Source: Dasyornis broadbenti
Taxonomy: Eukaryota; Chordata; Aves; Passeriformes; Dasyornithidae
Assembly: GCA_013397935.1 (NCBI GenBank)
Contig: VZRN01006763.1
Location: 964,525 to 1,028,524, forward strand
Reading direction: 5' to 3'
DNA length: 64,000 nucleotides
The notes beneath the pieces are model-generated. The model did no database searches and was not told the origin of the DNA. It saw nothing but the letters and a program-made list of their open reading frames with translations. Of this stretch, positions 11,019-22,221 are shown piece by piece; the stretch's first letter is position 1, and each line of letters starts with the position of its first letter. A program made the translations under genes and the position numbers.

Positions 11019-14000
11019 CATAGCAATTTTAAGGCTTTTCCCCCCCATTTATGTTCAGTATTTGCCCATCTACTGATGAACACTTGACTGACAAAAGTTA
11101 TATTGAGTGCAGAGCCTCAAATAACCAGGAAAGTAAAACAACACCAAGTAATTTTTTTTCACCAAAAACGGAATAAATTCTTGCCTTCATGTGTCCCCCT
11201 GTGAATTCCTCAGCTCTCAGTATCCACAAGTGCAGATACCTCTCCCTGTAAAAACTTGAGCAACGGCCCAGAAAATTGATTTGTTTGCACCACAAATCTC
11301 TCAGATGGATGAAAGGAATGGAAATTGCTGAAACAAAGCAAGAAGACTGACTCAGAAAATATGGTAATAGAGCTAATAAAGTTCAAAGTCAAAGTGCAAT
11401 TCTTTGAGTGCCTGGCAAAAGAGAATAGTGTATTAAATGCAGCATGCAAATGAAAATTCTTTTGGTGCCTATGATCCATCCCACTGGAAAAATGAAATAG
11501 TGATTTCTTAGACCACATTCTGGTCATGATCTTTATAACCAGAAAATGCAATTCTGAAATAGGAATTAAGACTTGGTGATTCTAAAATCTGTAAGAATCT
11601 CAAAAGAAGATGATTTTCATATCTCAAGACATAGAGGTTTGATCTGAAATTACTATAGTTAGCCTATAACGTTTTCAAATTTCAGTAGATTTCAAGTCAA
11701 GCATACAAATCAGTGTTAAAGAATTGAAATGCTGAAAAATTGAACATATTGATCTTGAAGCACATCTTATCTACCTCAGTGACAAAAATCTCTTGGAATT
11801 TTTAGTGCGAATTTCTCTTCACTTTCCATTGTTACAGCTTTGTATTATCTTCTCATTCTGTTGATATAAGAACCTTCAGTCTTACAAATTAATGTAGGCT
11901 GCTATGTAATTTAAATAGAAAAAAATTTTCACTCCCCCATGGGTAAGCAACTGTTCAAGCACATTAGAAGGCAGTTTCTGAAATATCAAACAGTTCTTAC
12001 TGCTCTTTCATGAGCAATTTCCAAATTTTTTTTTACATTGTCCATGAAATTTGAGAATCAAATCTATATAATCGTTCCAGGAACAATTTAAGTAGCTTTA
12101 TCTATCTGCTTCATAGAGAAGAGAACCTAAGAAAAGATAATTTTTTTCTTTTTCACAAATACTGCGACTTCTACAATCTAGACGGATGAATTAATCCCTC
12201 CTTCCCACAGCTGACTATTGCTATTTACTTATTTAAATTATTCAGCTTGTGGGCCACAAGACCCAACTCAGTTCTAGATAGATTTGTGAACAAAAAAACC
12301 TGCAAATATCTCCCAAATGTAAATTTCTGCACGGAATTATTATGATATTGTGACTTTGGTCACCCCTTTAACCTTGTACCCTTTTCCCTTTTGTAGTTTA
12401 TGAGATATGAATCAGAAAGAGAATCCTAAAATTATGCAACAGCAGTAGTAAGTTTTCAAATATTGGGTCCCCCCTCTCACAACTCTCCAGGCAAAGAAGA
12501 AAAAATCCTATAAAATCAAATTATTCCCCCATTTCATTATGGTTAGTTTAGTCTTCTTATTTTGTTGTTAAGTCGTGTCATAGAATAAACAAAGAGATTA
12601 CCATGTCTAAAACTAACAGCCTGTTGATCCATTTTTTTTTTTGTGCCCCAAAACAATGGCTGAGATTAGCTTTTTTCACCGCTTCTGAGTTTAATCTGAA
12701 TTATATCAATTTAAATCATAAACCCTCTAAAACAAGCATCTTTAGAGATTTCAAGTTCTGGTTCAGTCTAATCTCTGGGAAGAAGGGAATTTTTGGACAT
12801 TGGTTTGAGGTGGACTTTACTCCAGTGTTTAATCAATTGTAAATGCCATGTTCTGTGTCATACTCTCCACTGCTGTATAAACCCTTAGATTTAATAATAG
12901 GACTTTCCCTCCAGTGTGTCACAGTGAAAACAAAGTCAGCTGTTCAAAACAGGAATTGGGGAAGATCAAGCCAAAAATAAAAGAAGATTAGGGATAATTA
13001 ATCAGTCCTTTTTATAGCCCTGTTTCATGATGCTATCAAGAACCAACAGGAAGTGATCACCAGGTGACAGAATTAATAGCCCTAACACGCCCTGACAATA
13101 AGAAAACAATTTAAAAAGTCATTTGGGGCACTGCAATGCCATCCAGGGTAGACATGTTTGAACAGTGTTATCTTGCAATAGTGTAGACACGCAGATATAT
13201 GAGTGATGTTGAGGAAGTCTGACCACAGGCTCTTAAACCTGGTCTGAAAATCTGCTTCCAAGTGTGGTTATGTTCAGCCTGCATGTTTTACAACACACGG
13301 ATGCAGTCTGAGCTGCCTCAGAACATTTCTCACAGAAATAAGAATGAGTTGGTTCTTCTCTCTTCTTTGGATTTATTTGTTTATTAGTGAATATGATACT
13401 GTCCTTACTCAAATCTGATTTTTTCATCACTAGAACTCACATGTAGCTATGAAGAGGAACTCAGATGATTAGCAAATAGAATGTGTCCATAATCCACTGA
13501 ACTCAGTCGAATAAAAAACTTGACCCAACCTTTCCTTCCAGTTCATCTTTATACATCTTGGCAGGACATATTCTCCCTGGATGAGACCCACAGAGTCTTC
13601 TCCAGATGCCTATCAAGGTCTTTACCGGGGTCTGTAAAACATGAAAATATTAATCTGATGAATTTTTTCATTCAAAGGTGATTATAAGAAAAAACTGTTA
13701 TGCAAAATAGGATTTGTCTTTCTGTTCTGTATTTTTATGTTGTACCTTTGTGAACATGCTGCACCCACTAAGCCATGTGAATCACACAATTATGATTAGC
13801 CCTCCCAATAGCCCTGTCAGAAATGAAGGCTTATGTAGACAGCGTGATAACCATTTATTATTTTTCTCTAGCTCACTTAGCTGTGAATTTTTATGGGAAG
13901 TATTTAAATAAGTGTTCCACTTGGTAGAATTTACTCTCTGAAAAAAACCCAAAACATGGAGGAAGCTCAGAGGGATTTATTAGAACAAAAAATTTAACTG

Positions 14001-14349
14001 TTGTACCGCAAACACATCGGTTTTTATGCTCTTGTACAGCATTTTGTCTTTAATCAAGATCAGACTGTACAAACTGTAACACAGACAGGACTTGATAGGT
14101 AGTCTGAGGCAATGATAAAATAATACATACCTAATAACCATATTAATAAAATAAAAAATTAGCAATCAATGTTTCCTTCCTTCTGTGGAGTTGGGTTTCG
14201 TATCTTCCCCTTTTTCTGTTTCCTTTAAGTTTAAGGCCTCCAAGGGAGAGATTTTTTCCCCTGCATCTATAAAATAAAAGCACAGGCAGGCACAACTTCA
14301 GTTCCCTTTGGGAAGTTTGTATGTTGGTTAGAAGTATTTGTATGGATTT

Positions 14350-14351
<2 letters not shown>
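11019..14351. other. Non-coding AT-rich DNA, nothing recognised
   Basis: No gene, RNA or transposon was recognised. A small perfect inverted repeat with 7-bp arms lies at 12246-12260 (CTTGTGG-G-CCACAAG), which is short enough to be chance. Open frames reach 113 codons (11210-11551, minus) without any known motif. Confidence 0.6.

Positions 14352-14393
<42 letters not shown>
14352..14393. repeat. Poly-T run of 42
   Basis: An uninterrupted run of 42 T. On the minus strand this would be a poly-A run, as at the end of a retrocopy. However, no AATAAA signal lies just upstream of it on that strand and no gene body is recognisable, so a plain mononucleotide repeat is the simpler reading. Confidence 0.9.
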
Positions 14394-14394
<1 letters not shown>

Positions 14395-14483
14395 GTCATT
14401 ATATTCTTTTTATAAAGTTAAGATTTTATGGACTTTTTTTTAGTAGTCTGAAATGTTACAGCTACAGTTTAAGTAGCAAATTT

Positions 14484-14503
14484 TATATATATATATATAT
14501 ATA
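14484..14503. repeat. (TA)10 microsatellite
   Basis: Ten uninterrupted TA dinucleotides, followed by CACATAT. Confidence 0.9.
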
Positions 14504-15041
14504 CACATATTTGTATTAAAGAAAAATATTTTCTAATTTTTTGTTCCCACCATGAGTTTAAGGGACAGAAATGAGATATTTATTTCATTTAACCAAATAA
14601 GGTAAATTGAAGTTTAAAATTAAGATATTGGAACTCCTCTATAGAACACAAAAAAGAAAAAACTCAAAAAATATATTTCTTCTCAAACATTAATAGCTTT
14701 CTAAGAAAATAATCTTTTTCATTCAAACCATGGTCTACTATTTTTAACAGTGATATCAGGGAATTTATTTTTCTTTATATTGAAAAATTCATATTTTTTT
14801 TCTTTTTATTAGAAGCAGATTTAAAAAAAAAAACAAACCTACTTTCATGTGACAAAATATTTCAGAAAGTCTTTGGGGGCTAATCAAAACATTTCTGTTT
14901 TGATTTTGTTCTCCTAAGACATTTCGAAATGAAAAATCAAAACATTCCTCTAAAAACACCAAAATGGGACTTTTCAGCACTTCAGGAGCCCATCATTGCC
15001 AGTTTTGATTCTTAACAACCATTTCCCCAACCCACAAGACA
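14504..15041. other. Non-coding AT-rich DNA, nothing recognised
   Basis: Very AT-rich with many short A and T runs. No coding or repeat-family signal was seen. Confidence 0.6.
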
Positions 15042-15411
15042 CGAGAACTGCTGAACTGGTGCGCAGTGGTGCCCACAGGAGGGAGCAGTGTGTGTGCCGA
15101 TGCTTTTCATTGTATTTCACCGACGGTTTCATTCGCATCCAGTAGGATCTTTTCCAAGAACAGATTTCACTTTAAAATCATGTGTAATTCACTACGAGGC
15201 AAATGTTTAAGCGTGTTCTTACCCCGCTCTGACCTCAGCAATGCATAAATACGTGCTGCAGTGCTTTGCTGAGCAGGGATACGCTGTAATTCCTCGCTAG
15301 CATGTTGCAGGGCTGAGCCTCAAGCTTTTAATAAGGGGCGCGCAGATACGAAACGAAAGCGCGTCAACCACCATCAAAGGCTTGGATTTTCCATTTCATT
15401 GCTAACACGTG
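15042..15411. promoter_or_regulatory. CpG-rich patch with an E-box, possible regulatory element
   Basis: I count 19 CpG dinucleotides between 15042 and 15407, including the runs GGGGCGCGCAG and ACGAAACGAAAGCGCG near 15336-15363, while the surrounding kilobases have only a few each. A CACGTG E-box lies at 15406-15411. GC content is modest, so this is not a classical CpG island. No TATA box, splice site pair or open frame that marks a transcript is evident. It could be a conserved element, an enhancer, or a younger insertion of foreign composition. That it is regulatory is inference from CpG retention alone. Confidence 0.3.
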
Positions 15412-15595
15412 AAAAAACATGTGTTGGGAAGATCTATATCAGGTTAACTGCTTCAATGGTGAGATGATACTGATGTAGCACTATCTATCCCCATCGGTTA
15501 CAGAAGGCCTGAATTGTTTTATTATACACTGCATGGATTCTTTTACAAACCATCGGATCTCTGACAGGCATTTAAAAACTGGGTCAGTTCCAAAA

Positions 15596-15660
15596 GAAAA
15601 TAAAAAAAAAGGAAAAAAGAGAGAGAGAAAAAAAAGAAAATATTAAAAAGAAAATGAGAA
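15596..15660 (+). repeat. A-rich purine tract
   Basis: An A-rich stretch with scattered G and a short GAGAGAGAGA core. It is low complexity. A matching T-rich tract lies about 80 bp downstream. Confidence 0.7.
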
Positions 15661-15739
15661 TAATGTCTAAAAAAGAGTAGGTCATATGTTTAACAACAGA
15701 CATTTTCTAGGCAAATTCTTATGATCAGCTCAGCCACAG

Positions 15740-15784
15740 TTTTTTATTCTTTTTTTTTATTCTTTTTTTTTTTTCTTTTTTTTT
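15740..15784 (+). repeat. T-rich tract
   Basis: Runs of T broken by single ATTC or C interruptions. Together with the A-rich tract at 15596-15660 it makes an imperfect inverted pair that could fold in a transcript. Confidence 0.75.
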
Positions 15785-18700
15785 GTGAAAGCTTTGGCTT
15801 ATACAAAAGTGAGATGAGATTTCTTTAAAAAAAAAAAAGGGAACATGAATCCACCAAGTCAGACAGTGTTACTACATGCTGCCTGTATTCCAATAGTCTT
15901 CGCTAAAAATCCAATTCTGGTCACTTAAACTGATAGGACAGTGGGCTAGATGGACCTTTAAACAAACTTGATATGGCCAGTTTCATATCTTATTGAATAA
16001 GACAGAGAAGAAATCTGACATGTTTCATTAACAAGCCTGTTCTTTAACCCATTTTCATGTTTAAGCCATTTTGAAAGTTGGGGGAGGCTGTGTTTTTTGG
16101 GGTTTTTTTAGTGAAAACCTGTATTTTCCTAGTGGACATTTAAAAAAAGGCTTCAAGAATTCTGTGAAGGCTCTGCCAAGGGGTCCTTTCTAAGCCCCTT
16201 GTCCTGCACCACTGCTGAGCCCCATCAGGCTGGTGTGGTTTAACCAGCCGGGAGAGCCAGTGCTGAAGGATTTCTGTACAGCCTGGTACTCGTGGAACCA
16301 CTAAGGTGAGTCTACAGACACTACAGAGAGACTATAGAGATAATTGAAAACTCCACCAGTAACCAGTAACTATTTGGGAAGGGGGGAGGTGGGGTGTCAC
16401 ATTTTTATGTATTGTTTGGAGCTGGACTCACTCAGCTCCTTTTAATTTCAATTCCTTTCCATTCAATGTATTCTGGTGTACACTACGTCAAAAAAATAGC
16501 TACAGGATCAAAGAACTCACTATACTGAACTCACCAGTCCCATTACTAGCTGCTAACCAGAGCTGGCCAGTACCAGAAGATTCTGAGAAGGCTTTAAACA
16601 GTTTACATTTTACAAAATGGGATAATCTGCTTCACTTTTATATCACACTCTAATAGTTCTTGGTTGTTTTAAACACAGACTAACAAGATTTAACATAATT
16701 TTTGTTCTGGTTATTCTTGTCCTCCAAGTATACCTCCAAACTATTTTTTGAAACTTGTGAAATTCTTTGTCTCAATAGCTTATTTTGACAATAGTCTGTA
16801 CCTGTGAGAAAACTACTTCTTATATTAATTTTGAATTTGCCTTGGATGGAACTTATGTCTTTATCATATCTCTATTCTTACAAGCTCTTCTGTTTTCAGT
16901 GTCTGAGTCTTTCCATCAGCAAAGTCCATGAAGCTATAAGAACATTTGTAAACCAGGACAGAGTGGATTGGCCCAGTAGCTGTCTATAGTAATAGACAGC
17001 ATAGAAGAATATGAGAAATTTCTGCAGTGTTTACAAGCCTATAGAAATCTTCTCATGGCAGCCTGTTTTTTGTTTTGGTTTGGGTTTTGGTTTGGTTTGG
17101 TTGCTTGTTTTCATTTTTTTTTTTTCCCTGAGGATTTACTTCCATGTATTTGGCCCTTTCATTTTTAACTTATACATATTTTATACTGTACAATATTCTG
17201 ACTTTCACAAGTTACAGGAAGCACCACTTTGTTTTGATTTTCCAAACATGCCACCTGCCAGTACCATTTAAATCCCCTTAGTTCTTGTATTGGAAAAGAC
17301 AGTAAATAATGATTCCCTTCTGGCCTGCTCCTTGACTCTCATCATTTTATAGACTTCTGGCATATCTCCCTCGGTGCCAGTTAAAGGCTTGTGCTGACCT
17401 GTAAGGAAGAAGCCATCATGCCCAGCCAGCTAAACACAACCTCCTGGACCACTCAAGCTCCCACCCAGGATGGCACAGGGCCACCTGAAAATCAGGAGAA
17501 TACTAGATATATTAGTATGTGCCTTCTTTGTGCAAGCTGACTGTGCCAAAGCTCAGGATATATTTACTTCTCCAGAGCACTGTGTCCTGCATTCAAAGCT
17601 AAATGAAGCATCTTCATTTATCTTGGAGGCAAAACCCAAAAGCAATTTCTCTGAGAAAAGGACAAGCCCTACAATCAACTTTCATGTCATTTTCTAAAGA
17701 TTTCTTACTACAGAAATAATAATAATAAAAAAATCTATTTCTCTGGGCATTTTTCAAACCCAAAATGCCTCCAATAAATGGAGATGCTTAGGGAAGCTCA
17801 ACAAATGCCATTGCCATTCTGTAAATATACAGAATATACTCAATATACTCAACAGAAAAGAAAAAATAAGATAGTTCTTTTATACTCTGGAGAATATAAT
17901 CCAATGAAAAAAACTGCTGGACAAAGAACTAAATTGTTCTCCTGACTGACAGACTAGTCAGCTTTGGGCTACCCCGTGTCTCATTTTCATGGCTGCAATG
18001 TGACATGCCCTCCTCAAAAGACAGTCCTCTTCTTCACACATTTCTTGTACTTTACTTCAGTAGTTTTTAAAGTTTGCAGATGTGACGGGTCCCTACAAGT
18101 GGATTGGAGAACCTGACATGCTGAATGGCTTTTAACTCCAATATTTAACCTTTTTCCTCTTACTTGACACCAATATAGCAACAGGGAAGAAAATGCAAAG
18201 AGAATAAAAATCCCTTGTACAGGTAGGGTTGAAAAAATCTTCATTTTTTTTTTTCAATTAAAAGAGGAATTCAATATAAATTTTATTTTGCTAAAAAATA
18301 AAATTACACATATGATTTAATGTCAATCACTTTATTCTGTTTTCTTTATCTTTTAAAAGGCATTTCAGTCGTTTTAAACCAAAAATATTGGTTTGATACC
18401 AAAGAATTGATGGATTTGCTCAAAAGTGTGTTGAAAGTAACATTCTCATGTTTCCATCATAAAATATATCAGTTAATATTAGATACTTAAAAATGTCAAA
18501 ATGAAATGATTCAGCATTTTCATTTCCCTCCCTCTTTATTTCTAAGTTGGAATTATTATGAATACATTAATTTCCACCTACTCTCATTCCAAAACCTTAC
18601 TGTTAAATTTTGTGCTCCTCGAAAACTTCCTGATTGCACTGGGTAGAATGGGTTGGTCCAGTCCATCCATCAGTCTCTGCATTGCACATTGATCCTGGTG

Positions 18701-21133
18701 CTCAGCAGGACTCGGATCGCAAATCCATCCCACCAGCAGGGCAGTTTTAGTGCCCTACTGCATGGAGACCTCAGAACTTCAGAAAACCCAAGGAACTCTC
18801 TGACCTCAGTAATTTTTATCAGCTTCAGCTCCCACAGACACCAAAAACCTTCTGTTCTATCACTGTTTTAGTGAATGAGCACTTGGTTTCTTCAGTTGAG
18901 AAATGCAATTTAAAACTCATCAGGGAATACCATTATCCTGTAAACCACATACAAGGGGGAAAGCAAGCATGAAAAAACTGCTCAGCCAGGGACTAAAGTA
19001 AGTGGGTTATTCTGCAAGTAATCCATTCGCTGGCCAATTTTAGTGGGAGCTGTGGCTAAATCAGGACAGAAGGAGAAGCACACAATAGGTCTAAACCACC
19101 ACCATCTGCACAGTAATGTTTCTGAAACAACTACTTCGTAAGCTTTTTCCAGCAGCTGGACAAACCCATGCAAGTCATTTCTCCAGAGTATTGTTCCAGA
19201 AATACTGCTTTTAATATGTACCATTCCAGTCACACTTTCTGACCTTGCATATTTCAGGATCTCTGGCATATCCTATAACTTAAAATAAATATTTTCCCCT
19301 CTAAAGTTGCTGTCTGTTTTAGATTTTGTGCTTTATTTGAAAAACTGTGCAGTAAGTAATTTTCCCATCCTATTTTAATTTAACAGTCTCTGGTTTCTTG
19401 GTGTATATCTTGTAATACAACTCCATCCACTTTCTGTGGGTTCAGGTAAATTCCTATTTTTGTCTGTCCCTAATAAGGTCATTCAGGTCTTTTGCACTCC
19501 AAGGAGGCCTTGTGGCATTCATTTGATGGGTTATTAAATATTATAATTTATTCTTTTCTTTTTCCTGAATGACTTTTAAAATTACTGCATTTCAAGTTCC
19601 TTTATTTGTTGTAACAACTTTATCAGAACTCACTATTCTTTCCGGTAGCTAAATGGTTTACATTTTGTTCAACTCTTCCCCTGACTCTTGATTCCACAAA
19701 ATCAAAATTCTCAAAGGAAATCTCCTTCAATTTTCCTTTTGGAGGGTTAAACACTTTCCTCTTTCCTTTTGTTTAAAATGCAAAGACATGGTACATCTTT
19801 GTTCTAACTCTAGTTTCTCAAAGAAAATGATCAGCCTAAATTGTCTTTTTCTTTTTTTTAATGTTCTCAGTATTTTATGCTATCATCTTGAAACACCTCA
19901 TGGGTTTGATTGTCCTCCTTATAACAATATTTATAGCACTATTTCCCAGGGCAGCACTGCCCAGAACAACCTCTCCTGCTCTTGAGCGCACTGGTGAATC
20001 TTTGCAATGGTCTGAGGCTGAGCCTGTAGGACTCTGCTGTGGCACCACATAGCTCCCTGCTAATCCTTCACAACCTCTGCAGATAACTAACACAGGCTCT
20101 AATCCAAGCTCTTTTCCATCAGCTTTTGATATAAACCTTCATCCAATCATACTACCTTGACTGGATCTTTCCATCTCGTTCTTGCCACCACAGCAGTTTG
20201 TACTTTGGCCATGGACACACCTCTTACTAAATCCCTTTCCTGCTTGCCTCTTCCTTGCCACACCAAATCAAAGTTATATTGGTTTGACAAAGCCGTCACA
20301 ACAAACCATCCCCTGTTTCATACGTAAACCTCTGCCACCATTTTGCTAACTTTCTCTGTCTATAAGCAAGCGATTTTTGCTCTCTTCATTCTGTTCCTCA
20401 AGTGCTACCATACCTTGGGAACAGTTATCATATGTCTTCTTTATCTTCCTTCCCATCCTCCTTAAGAGTCTCTTACCATACCAAACCTGGCAGTGGTTAT
20501 GCCTCCGGGACACAGATGCCAGACTTCTACGTGTCCCACAATATTTTATTTCCTTTCCCTCTGCATGCAGTGTCCTACAGGTAGAGGGCATCTCTTTAGA
20601 ATGTTGTCATGGAGTTCCCAGTCCCAAAAAGCCTCTTTAGGGGTTATCTAAAACAGGAAGAATGTTATCTCAGTGCTGTTTATCTTTCTTCTTGTTGAAT
20701 CTCCTCTCCATGAATAATTAATTACTTAATGAAACACAGTTCTTGTTTTTACTTAAGTTTTTATGTAAATTTCATTCTATGAAAAACTATGTCTATAAAA
20801 TCATGTATACTCAGAAATTATGTAAAATATGATGTGGATTGGTCTGCCAGGAAGAGGCATGCTCATGAACTTGTATGTAGCATGTATTGGTTCATAACCT
20901 GCAGAACATTAGGACAAGCAGATTTAATTCAGCCAGATATCATATTCTTTTTACAAAAGCTATGTCAGGAAATTACTGGTTTAGATGACCGGAATTAAGA
21001 AGTGAGCCATTTTCCTAATTAAACCAGTAATCAAGAATATGAGGCTGAAGATTTCGCACTGAACTGAAAAGTGATTGGAGGAGTCAGCATTGTGCTCTTG
21101 CAGAAAAGAAGCGCAATTTCACTGTGGGCTTCA
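15785..21133. other. Non-coding DNA, nothing recognised
   Basis: About 5.3 kb without any supported gene, RNA or repeat family. Open frames are under 100 codons. The 95-codon minus-strand frame at 18982-19269 and the 86-codon frame at 17011-17271 show no known domain, and the latter is made of T-rich simple sequence. Confidence 0.6.
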
Positions 21134-21725
21134 TTATCACAGAATTATAGATTGGTTTGGGTCGGAAGTGACCTTAAAGATCATAAATTTCAAATCCCTC
21201 TGCAACGGGAAGGGATGCCACCCACTAGACCAGGTCGCTCAAAGTCCTATTCAAGCCGTCCTTGAACGCTTCCAGGGATGGGTCATCCGTAACTTCTCTG
21301 CGCCACTTGTTCTCGTGATTCATTACTCAATTCTTTGGGTAAAGAATTTCTTAATAACATCTAATCTAAATCTCTCCTCTTTCAGTTTAAAACCATTCCC
21401 ACTTGTCCTATCATTATCTCTCTGTATAAAAAGTCACTCTCCCTCTTTTTCATAATCACCCTTTAAGTACTGAAAGGCTTCAATGAGGTCTTATTGGAGT
21501 CTTTTGTCCATGCCAAACAACTACAACACTCTCAACCTGTACACATAGAAAAGGTTCTCCAGCCCTCTGGTTAGCTTTTTGACCTCTTCTGGACTCATTC
21601 AAACAGGTCCATGTCCTTCTTGTGTTGGGGGCCCTAGAGCTGAATGCAACACTCTGGGTGGGGTCTTGTGAGGGCAGAGTAGACAGGGAGAATTATCTCC
21701 CTCGACGTCCTCCTGACTGTTAACA
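21134..21725 (-). mobile_element. CR1 LINE, 5'-truncated copy with 3' end, antisense on +
   Basis: The + strand begins with a degenerate 3' tail (ATCACAGAATTATAGATTGG), then GGTTTGGGTCGGAAGTGACC. It runs through the antisense of the 3' UTR and ORF2 C-terminus: CACTAGACCAGGTCGCTCAA, GAACGCTTCCAGGGATGGG, TTTCAGTTTAAAACCATTCC, and GGTCTTGTGAGGGCAGAGTA near its end. On the minus strand the far end translates as SREIILPVYSALTRPHPECC, matching the CR1 pattern SREGILPLYSALVRPHLEYC. It is 5'-truncated, as is usual for CR1, at about 21725 (edge uncertain). Stops and indels make it inactive. Confidence 0.9.
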
Positions 21726-21896
21726 TTATCATAGCCAGCAGGTCAAGGCGAGTGATTATTCTCATCTCTTTAGCATTTCTGAATTCATGTTTGGAGTACT
21801 CTGCCCAATTTTTAAGTCCCTGGTATTCCTGTAAAAAGAGCATAAATTACAAATTTTAAATTTCATTAATTTGCCCAGTGGAGGACAAATCCCATG

Positions 21897-22221
21897 GGTG
21901 GAGCATGAGACACTCAGGAAGAGGCTGAGGGATCAGGAGCTGTTCAGCCTGAAGAGGAGAAAGTTGGGTAGATAGCTAACTGCTGCCTTCAACTACCTGA
22001 TGGAGGAGTTATCAGATAGCCAGATGCTTCCAAGAGATGCCCAGTGAAAAAAGAAGAGGCAGGAATCCAAAGCTGCAACAAGGGAAATATCAGCTAGGAA
22101 TAAAGACCATGCAAGTCACAATGAAATTTGTCAAGCATTGGAGCAGGTTGTCCAGAAAGGCTGTGGGATCTCCATTTGGGGATTTCCAGAGCTCAGCTGG
22201 GAAAGCTGGAAAGCATTCAGA
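21897..22221 (+). mobile_element. CR1 LINE, older copy, ORF2 C-terminus, sense on +
   Basis: The + strand reads GAGACACTCAGGAAGAGGCT, GTTCAGCCTGAAGAGGAGA, CTTCAACTACCTGATGGAGG, CAAGCATTGGAGCAGGTTGT, and a closing CAGCTGGGAAAGCTGGAAAG. This is the CR1 ORF2 C-terminal order. The translation VKHWSRLSRKAVGSPFGDF fits the family's VKHWNRLPREVVESPSLEIF. No 3' UTR or tail follows, so the copy is truncated at both ends. It is more diverged than its neighbour at 21134-21725 and points the other way, leaving about 170 bp between them. Confidence 0.85.

Noticed and set aside
12246..12260. Small perfect inverted repeat CTTGTGG-G-CCACAAG
   Set aside because: 7-bp arms are expected by chance in a window this size.
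13770..13850. Possible further MIR-like relic (CCCTCCCAATAGCCCTGTCA)
   Set aside because: Only one short segment resembles the family and the neighbouring segments do not follow, so it may be chance.
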